NCBI GenBank assembly: GCA_016213265.1
Contig: JACRBA010000103.1
Location: 1-44,047, forward strand
DNA: 44,047 bases
Source: Burkholderiales bacterium
GTDB lineage: Bacteria; Pseudomonadota; Gammaproteobacteria; Burkholderiales; Burkholderiaceae_C
Reading direction: 5' to 3'
Under the pieces are notes generated by a model, which was given only the letters and a program-made list of their open reading frames with translations, was not told the DNA's origin and ran no database searches. Position numbers and translations under genes: made by a program. Below, piece after piece: positions 33,311 to 41,927 of this stretch (the first letter of the stretch is position 1; each line of letters begins with the position of its first letter).

Positions 33311-34594
33311 TCACTTCCTTTGACCGGGCGCTGGTGTTCCTGCCTTGCCCTCCCGCAACTTGTCCTTCTTGCTCTTTCTCTTCCCCTTCACCCCGCCGGT
33401 GCCCACCGCAGCGCTCCCCTCGGCGCCCTGCCCTGGCCCCACCGGTTCGAACCCCTCCACCCTCTCCCGCGCCACCCTCGCCCCCTGCCGCTTCTCGATC
33501 AGCCGGAAGTGCGGCTCGCTGGCCGGGGTGATGAAGCTGATGGCCAGGCCGCTGGCGCCGGCGCGGGCGGTACGGCCGATGCGGTGGGTGTGGTCGGCGG
33601 GGGAGCGTGGGAGGTCGTAGTTCACCACCACGGGCAGGTCGGCGATGTGCAGGCCGCGGGCGGCCATGTCGGTGGCCACCACCACGCGCACCTGGCCGCG
33701 CTGCAGCTCGTTGAGCACCCGCGTGCGGGCGCCCTGGCTCAGCTCGCCGTGGAAGGCGGCGGCGGGGATGCCGTGGCGGCGCAGCTTGTCGGCCACGTGT
33801 TCGGTGGCGTAGCGGGTGGCCACGAAGACGAGCACGCGCTGCCAGTCGGCCTGGCCGATCAGGTGGCGCAGCAGCGGCGTGCGCTTCGGCTCGTCCACCT
33901 CGATGGCGCGCTGGGTGATGTCGGGGCGGCCGCCGTCGGCCGTGTCGGGCGCGTCCACGCGCACGGGCTCGTGCAGGGCCAGCGTGCCGGCCAGCTGCTC
34001 CACCGCCGGGGGGAAGGTGGCGGAGAAGAACAGCGCCTGGCGCTGGGGCGGCAGCAGCAGGGTGAGGCGCCCCAGCTCATCCGCGAAGCCTTCGTCCAGC
34101 AGGCGGTCGGCCTCGTCCAGCACCAGCAGCTCGACGTCGTCGAGCTTCACCGCATTGCGGCCCACCAGGTCCAGCAGGCGGCCGGGGGTGGCCACCACCA
34201 CCTCGGCGCCGCCGCGCAGGCCCAGCATCTGGGTGTTCACCGACACGCCCCCGAAGACCACGGCCACGCGCGGCGGCTCGGCCAGGTGGGTGGCCAGGGC
34301 CTGCAGGGTGCGGCCCACCTGCATGGCCAGCTCGCGCGTGGGCACGAGCACCAGCGCGTAGGTGCGGCGCCAGGCGGGGCGCCAGCGGTCCAGGCGCTGC
34401 ATGAGCGGCAGGCCGAAGGCCAGGGTCTTGCCCGAGCCGGTGTGGGCGCAGCCGATCACGTCGCGGCCCTGCAGCGCGGGTGGGACGGCGGCGGCCTGGA
34501 TGGCGGTGGGTGCCGTGTGGCCCAGCTCGGCCACGGCGCGGCGCAGCGCGGGCGCCAGGCCGAGCGAGTCGAAGGAGGCCGTGCCCTCGCCCAT
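33311..34594 (-). CDS. DEAD-box ATP-dependent RNA helicase, RhlE-like
   Basis: The 427-aa helicase has a full set of motifs: Q-motif TAPTAIQ, motif I AHTGSGKT, Ia VPTRELA, motif II LDEADR, motif III FFSATF, motif V TDMAARGLHIADLPVV and motif VI HRIGRTARAG. The tail is short and basic (KGKRKSKKDKLREGK), as in RhlE-type proteins that act in ribosome assembly and RNA decay at low temperature. The ATG at 34594 shares one base with the stop of dbpA (TGATG), so the two helicases form an operon. The stop at 33311 is the last chromosomal-type sequence before the low-GC island. Confidence 0.93.
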   Translation of the reverse strand: MGEGTASFDSLGLAPALRRAVAELGHTAPTAIQAAAVPPALQGRDVIGCAHTGSGKTLAFGLPLMQRLDRWRPAWRRTYALVLVPTRELAMQVGRTLQALATHLAEPPRVAVVFGGVSVNTQMLGLRGGAEVVVATPGRLLDLVGRNAVKLDDVELLVLDEADRLLDEGFADELGRLTLLLPPQRQALFFSATFPPAVEQLAGTLALHEPVRVDAPDTADGGRPDITQRAIEVDEPKRTPLLRHLIGQADWQRVLVFVATRYATEHVADKLRRHGIPAAAFHGELSQGARTRVLNELQRGQVRVVVATDMAARGLHIADLPVVVNYDLPRSPADHTHRIGRTARAGASGLAISFITPASEPHFRLIEKRQGARVARERVEGFEPVGPGQGAEGSAAVGTGGVKGKRKSKKDKLREGKAGTPAPGQRK

Positions 34595-36066
34595 CACAGC
34601 CGCCTCGCCTTCACCGAGCGGCCTTTCACCTTGCCGGTGTTCAGGGCCTTGAGCACGGCGTCGGCCACCTCGCGGCGCACGGCCACGTAGGTGCTGAAGT
34701 CGTTCACGTCGATGCGGCCCACGTCGGCGCCGTCGAATCCGAAGTCCTTGGTGATCGCGCCCAGCACGTCGCCCTTGCGGATCTTCTCCTTGCGGCCGCC
34801 CAGCAGCTGCAGCGTGGCCATGGGCGGGCGCAGCGGGGCGGCCCCCGGGGCGGCCTGCAGCTCGGCCAGGGGGTGCCACTGGCTGGGCCGGCCCTGCAGC
34901 TCGTCGATGCGGCCCACGCGGCCCATCTCGTCCATGCTGGCCAGGCTGAAGGCCTGGCCGGTGAGGCCGGCGCGCCCAGTGCGGCCCACGCGGTGCACGT
35001 GCACCTCGGGGTCGGGGGTGATGTCCACGTTGATCACGGCGTCCAGGCCGGCGATGTCCAGGCCGCGCGCGGCCACGTCGGTGGCCACCAGCACGCTGGC
35101 GCTGCGCTGCGCGAAGCGCACCAGCACCTGGTCGCGGTCGCGCTGGTCCAGGTCGCCGTGCAGCTCCAGCGCCACGATGCCCTGCGCCTGCAACACCGCC
35201 ACCAGGTCGCGGCACTGCTGCTTGGTGTTGCAGAAGGCAATGGTGCGCTCGGGGCGGAAGTGCGCCAGCAGCAGGCCCACGGCGTGCAGGCGCTGGTCCT
35301 CGGCCACCTCGTAGAAGCGCTGCGCCACCTGGGCGGCGGATTCGGTCTTCTCCGCCAGGCGCACCTGCTGGGGCTCGCGCAGGTAGCGCGCCGCGAGCTT
35401 CGCCACGTCGTCGGGGTAGGTGGCCGAGAACAGCAGGGTCTGGCGGTGCGCGGTGGCCGGGCAGTGCCGCGCGATGGCGGCGATGTCCTCGGCGAAGCCC
35501 ATGTCCAGCATGCGGTCGGCCTCGTCCAGCACCAGGGTGTTCAGCGCCTGCACGTCCAGCGTGCCGCGCTCCAGGTGGTCCAGCAGGCGGCCTGGCGTGC
35601 CCACCACCACGTGGGCGCCGTGCGCCAGGCTGGCGGCCTGCGGCGCGAAGGTGGCGCCGCCGCAGAGCGTGAGCACCTTGATGTCGCCCTCGGCGCGGGC
35701 CAGGCGGCGCACCTCCTGCGACACCTGCTCGGCCAGCTCGCGCGTGGGGCACAGCACCATGGCCTGCACGGCGAATCGGCGCGGGTTCAGGTTGGCAAGC
35801 AGCGGCAGGGCGAAGGCGGCGGTCTTGCCGCTGCCGGTGCGCGCCTGGGCGATCAGGTCCTTGCCGGCCAGGGCCAGCGGCAGGCTGGCGGCCTGGATGG
35901 CGGTCATGCGCTCGTAGCCGAGCTGCTGCAGGTTGGCCAGCACATGCGGCGGCAGGGGCAGCGTGGAGAAGGCCGGGCCGCTGGTGGCGGGGGGCGCAGC
36001 GGCAGCGGCAGGGGACGGGGCGGGGGCGGCGCCCGGTACGGGCGCGGCGGCAGGGGAAACGGTCAT
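34594..36066 (-). CDS. dbpA: ATP-dependent RNA helicase DbpA
   Basis: This 490-aa DEAD-box helicase acts in 50S ribosome assembly; the C-terminal RRM-like DbpA domain binds hairpin 92 of 23S rRNA. The core motifs are MTAIQAASLP, ARTGSGKTAAF, CPTRELAEQ, LDEADRMLDMGF, LFSATYPDD, TDVAARGLDIAGLD and HRVGRTGRAG. The last 75 residues (LLGGRKEKIRKGDVLGAI, VGRIDVNDFSTYVAVRR, KGRSVKARRL) are diagnostic for DbpA. The N-terminal 35 residues are a Pro/Ala-rich extension. The ATG at 36066 is preferred over an upstream in-frame codon at 36084. It is divergent from the diguanylate cyclase gene. Confidence 0.95.
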   Translation of the reverse strand: MTVSPAAAPVPGAAPAPSPAAAAAPPATSGPAFSTLPLPPHVLANLQQLGYERMTAIQAASLPLALAGKDLIAQARTGSGKTAAFALPLLANLNPRRFAVQAMVLCPTRELAEQVSQEVRRLARAEGDIKVLTLCGGATFAPQAASLAHGAHVVVGTPGRLLDHLERGTLDVQALNTLVLDEADRMLDMGFAEDIAAIARHCPATAHRQTLLFSATYPDDVAKLAARYLREPQQVRLAEKTESAAQVAQRFYEVAEDQRLHAVGLLLAHFRPERTIAFCNTKQQCRDLVAVLQAQGIVALELHGDLDQRDRDQVLVRFAQRSASVLVATDVAARGLDIAGLDAVINVDITPDPEVHVHRVGRTGRAGLTGQAFSLASMDEMGRVGRIDELQGRPSQWHPLAELQAAPGAAPLRPPMATLQLLGGRKEKIRKGDVLGAITKDFGFDGADVGRIDVNDFSTYVAVRREVADAVLKALNTGKVKGRSVKARRL

Positions 36067-36224
36067 GCGCGATTGTCGGTGCAACCGCGGGTAACCCCGT
36101 GGCGGACTTCACGGTGCGGCGGTTTCGATGCCGCTGGCTTGCGCGGCGTCCAACGCGGGGGCAGCCGCGCTGCACGTGCGCACGCGATGGCCGATGTCGC
36201 CGACAAGCCTTTTCCCCCCGCACC

Positions 36225-38144
36225 GTGACCCTGTTCAGCTCCTCCTTCCGCATCGGCGTCTCGGCCTCCCGCGCAGTGTGGATCTCCGTCGCCTGCGGGC
36301 TGGTGATCGTGCTGCTCACGGCCGTGCTGGAGTGGCGCGGCTACCAGGACGCCGTGGCGACGGCCGAGCGCGACACGCGCAACCTCGCGGCGGTGCTCGA
36401 CAGCCACACCGCCGCCCTGGCCGGCCAGGCGGACATGGTGATCCGCATCGTCAGCACCGTGCTCGACGGCACCGTGCCCGACAGCAACACGGCCCAGGTG
36501 CTGCGCGACACGGTGATCGCCCAGACCGTGCTGCACACCGGGCTGCAGGACGTGCTGGTGTACGACGCCCGGGGCGCGCTGGTGGCCAGCTCGTACAGCG
36601 ACGCGCGCGGGCACGGCGCAGCCACCGGGCGCGATTTCTTCCAGCACCACCAGCGCACCGCGCGCGACACGCTGCACGTGGGCCACGCCTACCGGGCCGA
36701 TGCGCGCTCGCCCTGGGTGATCCCGCTGTCGCGCCGGCTCACCGGGCGCGACGGGCGCTTTGCCGGCGTGGTGGTGGTGCCGCTGCAAGTGTCGGAGCTC
36801 GTGGCCCACTTCCAGGCGCTGGATCTCGGGCTTGACGGCGTCGTCGCGCTCAACACCGCCGAGGGCATCATGCTGGCCCGCCACCCGGCCGTGGAGGGCG
36901 CCATCGGCATGGACATGTCGCACACGCCCGTCTACGCGGCCCTGGCGGCCCGCCAGGAGCGCGGCAACGTGAGCTTCCGCTCGCCGCTGGACGGGGTGGA
37001 GCGCATCTACAGCTTCACGCGCGTCACCGGCTACCCCTTCACGCTGATCGTGGGCGTGTCACGCCAGCAGGCCCTCGCCGCGTGGCGCCAGACCGCCTGG
37101 CGTGACGTGGTGGTGGTGAGCGCGCTGCTCGGCGCCCTGGCCTTCGCCGTGTGGCGCAATCGCTGCGCCGCCGCGCGCCAGGAGCGTGACGCGCGGCAGT
37201 TGGCCCGCGCGCACCGCCGGTTGGCCGACCTGGAGAAGGCCATCAACGAGCACGCCGTGGTGGCCATCACCGATGTGCACGGCACGATCGTGCACGCCAA
37301 CGACCATTTCTGCGCCCTCTCCGGCTACACCCGCGACGAGCTGATGGGCCAGAACCACCGCATCGTGCGCTCGGACCACCACGACACGGCCTTCTGGCGC
37401 GAGATGTGGCGCACGGTGGCGCAGGGCGGCATCTGGAAGGGCGAGGTGCTCAACCGCGCCAAGGACGGGTCGCCCTACTGGGTGCAGGCCACCATCGTCC
37501 CGTTCCTCAACGCGCGCGGCAAGCCCGACCAGTACATCGCCATCCGCACCGACATCACGGCGCGCAAGCAGGCCGAAGAGCGCATGCAGCAGGCGGTGGC
37601 GCAGCTCGACCACGCCAACCGCCGCCTGTCGCGCCTGGCCGCCTACGACGCGCTCACCGGCCTGCCCAACCGGCGCCAGTTCGACGAGCAGTCGGCCGAG
37701 GAATTCACGCGTGCCCGGCGCGACAGCACCAGCCTGTCCTTGATGATGGTGGACGTGGACCACTTCAAGGCCTACAACGACCAGCTCGGCCACGCGTTCG
37801 GCGACGACTGCCTGCGCGCCGTGGCCGCGGCGGTGGCCGCCTGCCAGCGCCGCCCGGGCGACCTGGTGGCGCGCTGGGGCGGTGAGGAGTTCGCCGTGCT
37901 GCTGCCCCACACCGACGCGGCCGGCGCCGCCTGCGTGGCGCGGCGCCTGCTCGAGCGCCTGGCCGAGCTGGCCCTGCCCCACCCCGGCAGCCCGCTGGGC
38001 CGCGTGTCGGTGAGCATCGGCGTGCACACGGTGCGCCCCGCCACGGGCGGCAGCTTCGGCGCCCTGCTGCAAGGCGCCGACGCGGCGCTCTACCGCGCCA
38101 AGCGCGCCGGGCGCAACCGGCTGCAGGCGGCCGAGGAGGATTAG
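36225..38144 (+). CDS. Membrane diguanylate cyclase: Cache sensor, PAS, GGEEF
   Basis: The 639-aa protein makes cyclic di-GMP. An N-terminal helix (AVWISVACGLVIVLLTAVLEW) and a second one (DVVVVSALLGALAFAVW) bracket a periplasmic dCache-like domain (TAALAGQADMVIRIVSTVL, QDVLVYDARGALVASS). The cytoplasmic part has a PAS domain (AINEHAVVAITDVHGTIV, CALSGYTRDELMGQNHRIV) with PAC (IRTDITARKQAEE), then the cyclase with RWGGEEF and an I-site RPGD five residues before it. The GTG at 36225 (MTLFSSSFRI) is preferred: the frame opens at 36099, but that extra part is Arg/Cys-rich and lies in the divergent promoter region. Its stop overlaps that of the convergent secreted-protein gene. Confidence 0.93.
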   Translation: MTLFSSSFRIGVSASRAVWISVACGLVIVLLTAVLEWRGYQDAVATAERDTRNLAAVLDSHTAALAGQADMVIRIVSTVLDGTVPDSNTAQVLRDTVIAQTVLHTGLQDVLVYDARGALVASSYSDARGHGAATGRDFFQHHQRTARDTLHVGHAYRADARSPWVIPLSRRLTGRDGRFAGVVVVPLQVSELVAHFQALDLGLDGVVALNTAEGIMLARHPAVEGAIGMDMSHTPVYAALAARQERGNVSFRSPLDGVERIYSFTRVTGYPFTLIVGVSRQQALAAWRQTAWRDVVVVSALLGALAFAVWRNRCAAARQERDARQLARAHRRLADLEKAINEHAVVAITDVHGTIVHANDHFCALSGYTRDELMGQNHRIVRSDHHDTAFWREMWRTVAQGGIWKGEVLNRAKDGSPYWVQATIVPFLNARGKPDQYIAIRTDITARKQAEERMQQAVAQLDHANRRLSRLAAYDALTGLPNRRQFDEQSAEEFTRARRDSTSLSLMMVDVDHFKAYNDQLGHAFGDDCLRAVAAAVAACQRRPGDLVARWGGEEFAVLLPHTDAAGAACVARRLLERLAELALPHPGSPLGRVSVSIGVHTVRPATGGSFGALLQGADAALYRAKRAGRNRLQAAEED

Positions 38145-39754
38145 TCCGACACGGACCGGCGGATGAGCTTGAGCGAGCCCGCGCTGCCCGGCACGTAGCC
38201 GAAGATGCGCTCTTCGTCGGGCGTGCTGTTGGGCGTGAAGGGCACGCGCAGCACCGGCGTCGTCCAACCCACGCTGCGGCCCTGGAAGGTGGTGGCGTAG
38301 GCCGACGGCTCGAACCACATGTCGTAGGACTGGTAGGTCGAGCCCAGCGCCGTGGCGGTGCCGGTCGCCAGGTCCACCTGGGTGAAGCGCCCGGCGTCCG
38401 CCCAGGCGTAGCCCAGCGAATCCTGTGATTCGGCCATCAGCAGCAGCTTGTCCACGCGCGGCGAGCCGTTGGTGACGCTGCCGCTGTACTGGTACTGCCA
38501 GGTGGCCGCCGTCACGCGCGACCAGGACGGGTCGAGCGTGATGCCCGTGCTGCCCACGGTGGCACGGCGGAAGGTACCCGCGCCGGCATAGTCGCTGCCA
38601 CAAAGGAAGTACACATGCGTGCCGGACCAGGCCAGGCCGTCGGTCTCGCGGCATTGCAGCGCCGTGAGGTCGATGGTGCTGCGCACACCGGTTCCCTTGC
38701 GCACCAGCTCCAGCTGGGTGCTGTTCAGCCGCACCGGGCCGGTGGGCGTGACCACCATCTGGGTGCCGTACATGGGCACCGACATCACGCTGTAGGCGCC
38801 GGTGCGGCCCACCTTCATCAGCGACTGGCCCGACAGCCAGAAGAACTCGGTGGCGTCGTTCAGCAGAGGCTTTTCATAGGGCTCGCTCACATTCAGCGCC
38901 GCCATGCTCACGGTGGTGTCGGTCACGGTGAGCCGGAACAGCTGGCGGTTCCAGCTGTACAGCCGCGTGCGCCCGTCCGGCAGGCTCGCCATGGGCTTGA
39001 GCGACGGCAGCGTGTTGGCACCCGTCACGGGCTTGTAGGTGCGGCGGTCGGGCGCCAGCCAGCGCAGCATGGTGCCATCATGTCCGAGGAAGCCCAACAG
39101 CGCGCCATTGCCCGCGAGCACCGGTTCCACCAGTTGGAAGCCGGCCGGGAAGGTGATCGCCGGCGCCGTGGACGCAGCGTTCAGCGGCAGGTAGAGCGTC
39201 TGCGAGGTGTCGCAACTCGTCCAGGGCTCGTTGTCGTCCCAGTAGGGATGGCCCTCCAGCCAGGCCTGGCTGGCCAGAGGCGACACCTGCACGATGCGGT
39301 TCATCTGGCAGATGGGCCGGCCATTGCCCAACGCGCGTGGCGTGGGCATCACGCCGCGGTCGGTGAGATCCACCACCTGCGCCACCCGGTCGCGCGTGAA
39401 CACCAGGCGCTTGGGCACCGAGCGCGTCACCGTGCTGCCCGAGACGGTGCGATCGCCCACCACCAGCCAGGGGCCGCTGCCGCGGATCAGCAGGTCGGGA
39501 GCGACGGCGCCCACCCACGCGGCGGCGCCGCTGGCACCCGTGCGCACCAGCCCGATGCTGTAGCGGCGGTCACGGAAGTACTCCACCACCGGCAGGAGGT
39601 ATGTCGGCGTGGTGGTGGCGGGGGTCACGTCCTGCGTCTGCAGGTCCGCCGCCGGGGCCTCCTGCGCCACGGCCGAGCCGGCTCCCGCGGCCAGCACGCC
39701 AGCCATCGCCATGCACGCCTTCGCCATGCGGCGCGCCATCCATCGTTCGTTCAA
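38141..39754 (-). CDS. Secreted protein of unknown function, repeated Trp/Gly beta-type segments
   Basis: The 537-aa protein has a signal peptide (ACMAMAGVLAAGAGSAVAQ, cleavage likely after AVA). The mature part is beta-rich with recurring blades such as LFRLTVTDTTVSMAAL, SLMKVGRTGAYSVM and GTHVYFLCGSDYAGAG. This suggests a beta-propeller-like fold, but I do not recognise a family. Several Cys (CQMN, SCDTSQ, LQCRE, FLCGS) could form disulfides. The start is TTG at 39754, supported by AGGAG six bases upstream; the next Met, five codons later, lacks such a site. Three bases of its 3' end overlap the stop of the diguanylate cyclase. Confidence 0.8.
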   Translation of the reverse strand: MNERWMARRMAKACMAMAGVLAAGAGSAVAQEAPAADLQTQDVTPATTTPTYLLPVVEYFRDRRYSIGLVRTGASGAAAWVGAVAPDLLIRGSGPWLVVGDRTVSGSTVTRSVPKRLVFTRDRVAQVVDLTDRGVMPTPRALGNGRPICQMNRIVQVSPLASQAWLEGHPYWDDNEPWTSCDTSQTLYLPLNAASTAPAITFPAGFQLVEPVLAGNGALLGFLGHDGTMLRWLAPDRRTYKPVTGANTLPSLKPMASLPDGRTRLYSWNRQLFRLTVTDTTVSMAALNVSEPYEKPLLNDATEFFWLSGQSLMKVGRTGAYSVMSVPMYGTQMVVTPTGPVRLNSTQLELVRKGTGVRSTIDLTALQCRETDGLAWSGTHVYFLCGSDYAGAGTFRRATVGSTGITLDPSWSRVTAATWQYQYSGSVTNGSPRVDKLLLMAESQDSLGYAWADAGRFTQVDLATGTATALGSTYQSYDMWFEPSAYATTFQGRSVGWTTPVLRVPFTPNSTPDEERIFGYVPGSAGSLKLIRRSVSD

Positions 39755-39760
39755 CTGCCA

Positions 39761-39765
39761 CTCCT
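39761..39765 (-). promoter_or_regulatory. Ribosome binding site deciding a TTG start
   Basis: AGGAG on the minus strand, six bases before TTG at 39754. It sets the start of the secreted protein at a non-ATG codon. Confidence 0.7.
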
Positions 39766-39908
39766 TGTGCGGCCGGCCAGCAGGAGCCCTCCCCGCCTCG
39801 AACCGTGCCGTGCGTCACGGATCGGCCGGCCGTTCAGGCAATGAAGTGCGAGGCAGCGCGAACAAATCGCTTCAGCCACGGGCCGTGATGAATGTCACGC
39901 CGCGTCGG

Positions 39909-40343
39909 TCAGCCGCCCGTCTCCTCCACCGGTGTCTCGGTGTGCAGCGCGCAGCGCCACTGCCCGCCCTGCCGCACCCAGGTGGACGAGTCGGTCATGT
40001 GCTGCACGGTCTCCACGGCTTCGCCGCGCACGGCCAGGGTCTGCACGACGCGGTAGGTCATCACCGCCGTGTCGGGGCTGGGCATCAGGACCTTCAGGTC
40101 ATGGATGCGGTAGTCCTTCACCACCAACGGGCCCTGCTCGGCCATTCGGCGGTAGGTGGCATGGTCGAACTGCACCGCGCCGTGGGTGCTGACGAGCATG
40201 GCCGGCTCGCACAGCAGGCCGAGTGCGGCGTCGATGTCCTCGTCCACCAGCGCGCGCCAGAAGCGCTGCTCCAGGTTCGCCAGGGTGTCGATGGCGGCCG
40301 CGTCGGCGTGGTGAGGTGGCGGTCGCGAAGCGGGGTCAGGCAT
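39909..40343 (-). CDS. NTF2/SnoaL-like (DUF4440) protein
   Basis: The 144-aa protein has the cone-shaped NTF2-like pattern: a helix with LANLEQRFWRALVDEDIDAA, then LLCEPAMLVSTHGAVQFD, RRMAEQGP, and the strands DTAVMTYRVVQTLAV and VRQGGQWRCALHTETPV. Members include isomerases, hydratases and many of unknown role. No signal peptide is seen. The start at 40343 has AGGAG at 40350-40354, six bases upstream, so a Met 14 codons earlier is rejected. The substrate is unknown. Confidence 0.85.
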   Translation of the reverse strand: MPDPASRPPPHHADAAAIDTLANLEQRFWRALVDEDIDAALGLLCEPAMLVSTHGAVQFDHATYRRMAEQGPLVVKDYRIHDLKVLMPSPDTAVMTYRVVQTLAVRGEAVETVQHMTDSSTWVRQGGQWRCALHTETPVEETGG

Positions 40344-40367
40344 GGCGCTCTCCTGGAAGTGTTGGCG

Positions 40368-40385
40368 ATGCCCGTTCGCGGGCAT
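40368..40385. promoter_or_regulatory. Stable hairpin with TTCG loop upstream of the NTF2-like gene
   Basis: ATGCCCG-TTCG-CGGGCAT is a perfect 7-bp stem. It lies 24 bases upstream of the NTF2-like start, on the minus strand with loop CGAA, and 148 bases before the small exported protein, where the loop is UUCG. It could be 5' leader structure or a dyad operator. Confidence 0.4.
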
Positions 40386-40533
40386 GCGGCGTTCCGGCCA
40401 CGTCGTTCATGTCGCGCGGCATGCCATTGGTCGCGTGCGGCTGCAGGCCGTCGCAAGGCGCTGGCCGCCCACGGGCACGGTGCCTAGAGTTCAACCCATA
40501 CCGACACACCGACACGCCCCCCAGGAGCCCACC

Positions 40534-40728
40534 ATGACCCGCTTCCAGCCCGCCGCCCTCGTCCTCGCCGCCCTGACCACCACCGCCATCCTCAGCGGCG
40601 TGGGCGCCCTGGCCGACAGGGAGTACCAGCAGGTCATGGCCCAGTCGGCCCCCACCACCACCGTGGCCGCCGCCGAGGCGAAGACGGTGCAGCCCCTGGC
40701 CGTGGCCGGCCTGCGCGCGCCGATCTGA
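40534..40728 (+). CDS. 64-aa exported small protein
   Basis: The product begins MTRFQPAALVLAALTTTAILSG, a signal-peptide-like stretch with likely cleavage near Ala-Leu-Ala. It continues DREYQQVMAQSAP and ends in an Ala/Val-rich tail. AGGAG at 40523-40527 lies six bases before the ATG, which supports translation. Such short exported proteins are common in Burkholderiales; no function is known. Confidence 0.75.
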   Translation: MTRFQPAALVLAALTTTAILSGVGALADREYQQVMAQSAPTTTVAAAEAKTVQPLAVAGLRAPI

Positions 40729-40747
40729 ACCCCGCGGCGCCCGGCGC

Positions 40748-41644
40748 TCAGCCCGGGCGACGCGCCAGCCACACCCCCACGGCCGTGACGGCCATGCCCA
40801 CCAGCGCCAGGCCGGCGAGCGTCTCGCCGAACAGCGCCCACGCGATCAACGCCGTGGTGGGCGGCGTGAGATAGAACAGGCTCGCCACCCGCACCGCGCT
40901 GCCGCGGCGGATGAGCAGGTTGAGCAGGCTCACCGCCCCCAGCGACAGCACACCCACCAGCCAGGCGAGCGCGAAGACGAACGAGCCGCTCCAGTTCACC
41001 TGCATCGTCTCGGTGGCCGCCGCCACCGCCGCCGTGGCCAGCAGGCAGGGCACGAACTGGATGACCGAGCCGCTGCGCAAGTCGAACGACGGGCAGAAGC
41101 GCTTCTGGTACAGCGTGCCCGCGGTGATGCCCAGCAGCGCCACCGCCGCCGGGGCGAGCATGCCCTGCAGCGCCGCCAGCGGCACCGCGGTGGCCTTGTG
41201 CGCCACCACCATCGCCACCCCGGCGAAGCCCAGCGCCAGGCCGGCCCACTGCCAGCGGCCGATGCGCTCGTGCAGGAACACGCGTGCACCCAGCGCGGTG
41301 ACCAGCGGCTGCAGCCCCACCACCAGCGCCGTCACACCCGCCGGCAGGCCGCGGTGGATGGCCATGAACACCCCGCCCAGGTACACCCCGTGCACCAGCA
41401 GGCCCGACACGGCGATGTGCGCCCACGCCGCGGGCGATGCGGGCCAGGGCGCGCGCCACACCAGCGCCAGCGGCGCCATGAGGGCGATCACCACCGCGTA
41501 GCGGATGGACAGGAACGTCAGTGGCTCGGCATCGGGCAGGCCGAACTTGGCCCCGATGAAGCCCGTGCTCCACAGGGCCACGAACAGCAGCGGATAGAAC
41601 GCGTCGAGCGCGGGGCGTGGGGCGGTGTGGGCGTGGTCAGGCAT
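40748..41644 (-). CDS. EamA-family (DMT superfamily) transporter
   Basis: The 298-aa inner-membrane protein has about ten helices in two EamA repeats. The first begins YPLLFVALWSTGFIGAKFG; the second covers LLGITAGTLYQKRF through WALFGETLAGLALVG. The family exports amino acids, purines or other metabolites, often as RhtA/YdcZ-like efflux. The substrate cannot be told. It is convergent with the small exported protein, 19 nt between stops. Confidence 0.92.
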   Translation of the reverse strand: MPDHAHTAPRPALDAFYPLLFVALWSTGFIGAKFGLPDAEPLTFLSIRYAVVIALMAPLALVWRAPWPASPAAWAHIAVSGLLVHGVYLGGVFMAIHRGLPAGVTALVVGLQPLVTALGARVFLHERIGRWQWAGLALGFAGVAMVVAHKATAVPLAALQGMLAPAAVALLGITAGTLYQKRFCPSFDLRSGSVIQFVPCLLATAAVAAATETMQVNWSGSFVFALAWLVGVLSLGAVSLLNLLIRRGSAVRVASLFYLTPPTTALIAWALFGETLAGLALVGMAVTAVGVWLARRPG

Positions 41645-41701
41645 GCGGCCGCGAGTGTCCCACCCGCGTGCGTTCCCCCGGCGTGCCGGGGCCTTGGGCC
41701 G

Positions 41702-41863
41702 TCAGCCCTGCTCGTCCTGCGCCTGCTCCACCGTCTGGCTCTGCTCCTGCGCGGGCCGCGTGGCGCGCGGCGGGGCGAACGGCGGCGGAAAGCCGACGAA
41801 GCACAGGAAGATGAGGATGGGGGCCAGCAGGTAGACCAGCGGTCGCTTCCAGTGCAGGTTCAT
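41702..41863 (-). CDS. 53-aa single-pass membrane microprotein
   Basis: The ATG at 41863 gives MNLHWKRPLVYLLAPILIF, one membrane helix (about residues 9-25, YLLAPILIFLCFVGF) after a positive start. A Pro/Ala linker and a Gln/Glu-rich tail (EQSQTVEQAQDEQG) follow. The ordered layout (basic start, helix, polar tail) favours a real gene. It lies between the EamA and ArgO-type genes on the same strand. Function is unknown. Confidence 0.6.
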   Translation of the reverse strand: MNLHWKRPLVYLLAPILIFLCFVGFPPPFAPPRATRPAQEQSQTVEQAQDEQG

Positions 41864-41927
41864 CGGCCGCAGGTGGGGCGGCAGGGGCCGAATTCAATGG
41901 GCGCCGCGCGCTACGCGCGCCGCCGTG

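Noticed and set aside
34597-36319. N-terminal extension of the RhlE-like frame through dbpA
   Set aside because: It is an out-of-frame shadow of dbpA; the normal helicase N-terminus begins at the ATG at 34594.
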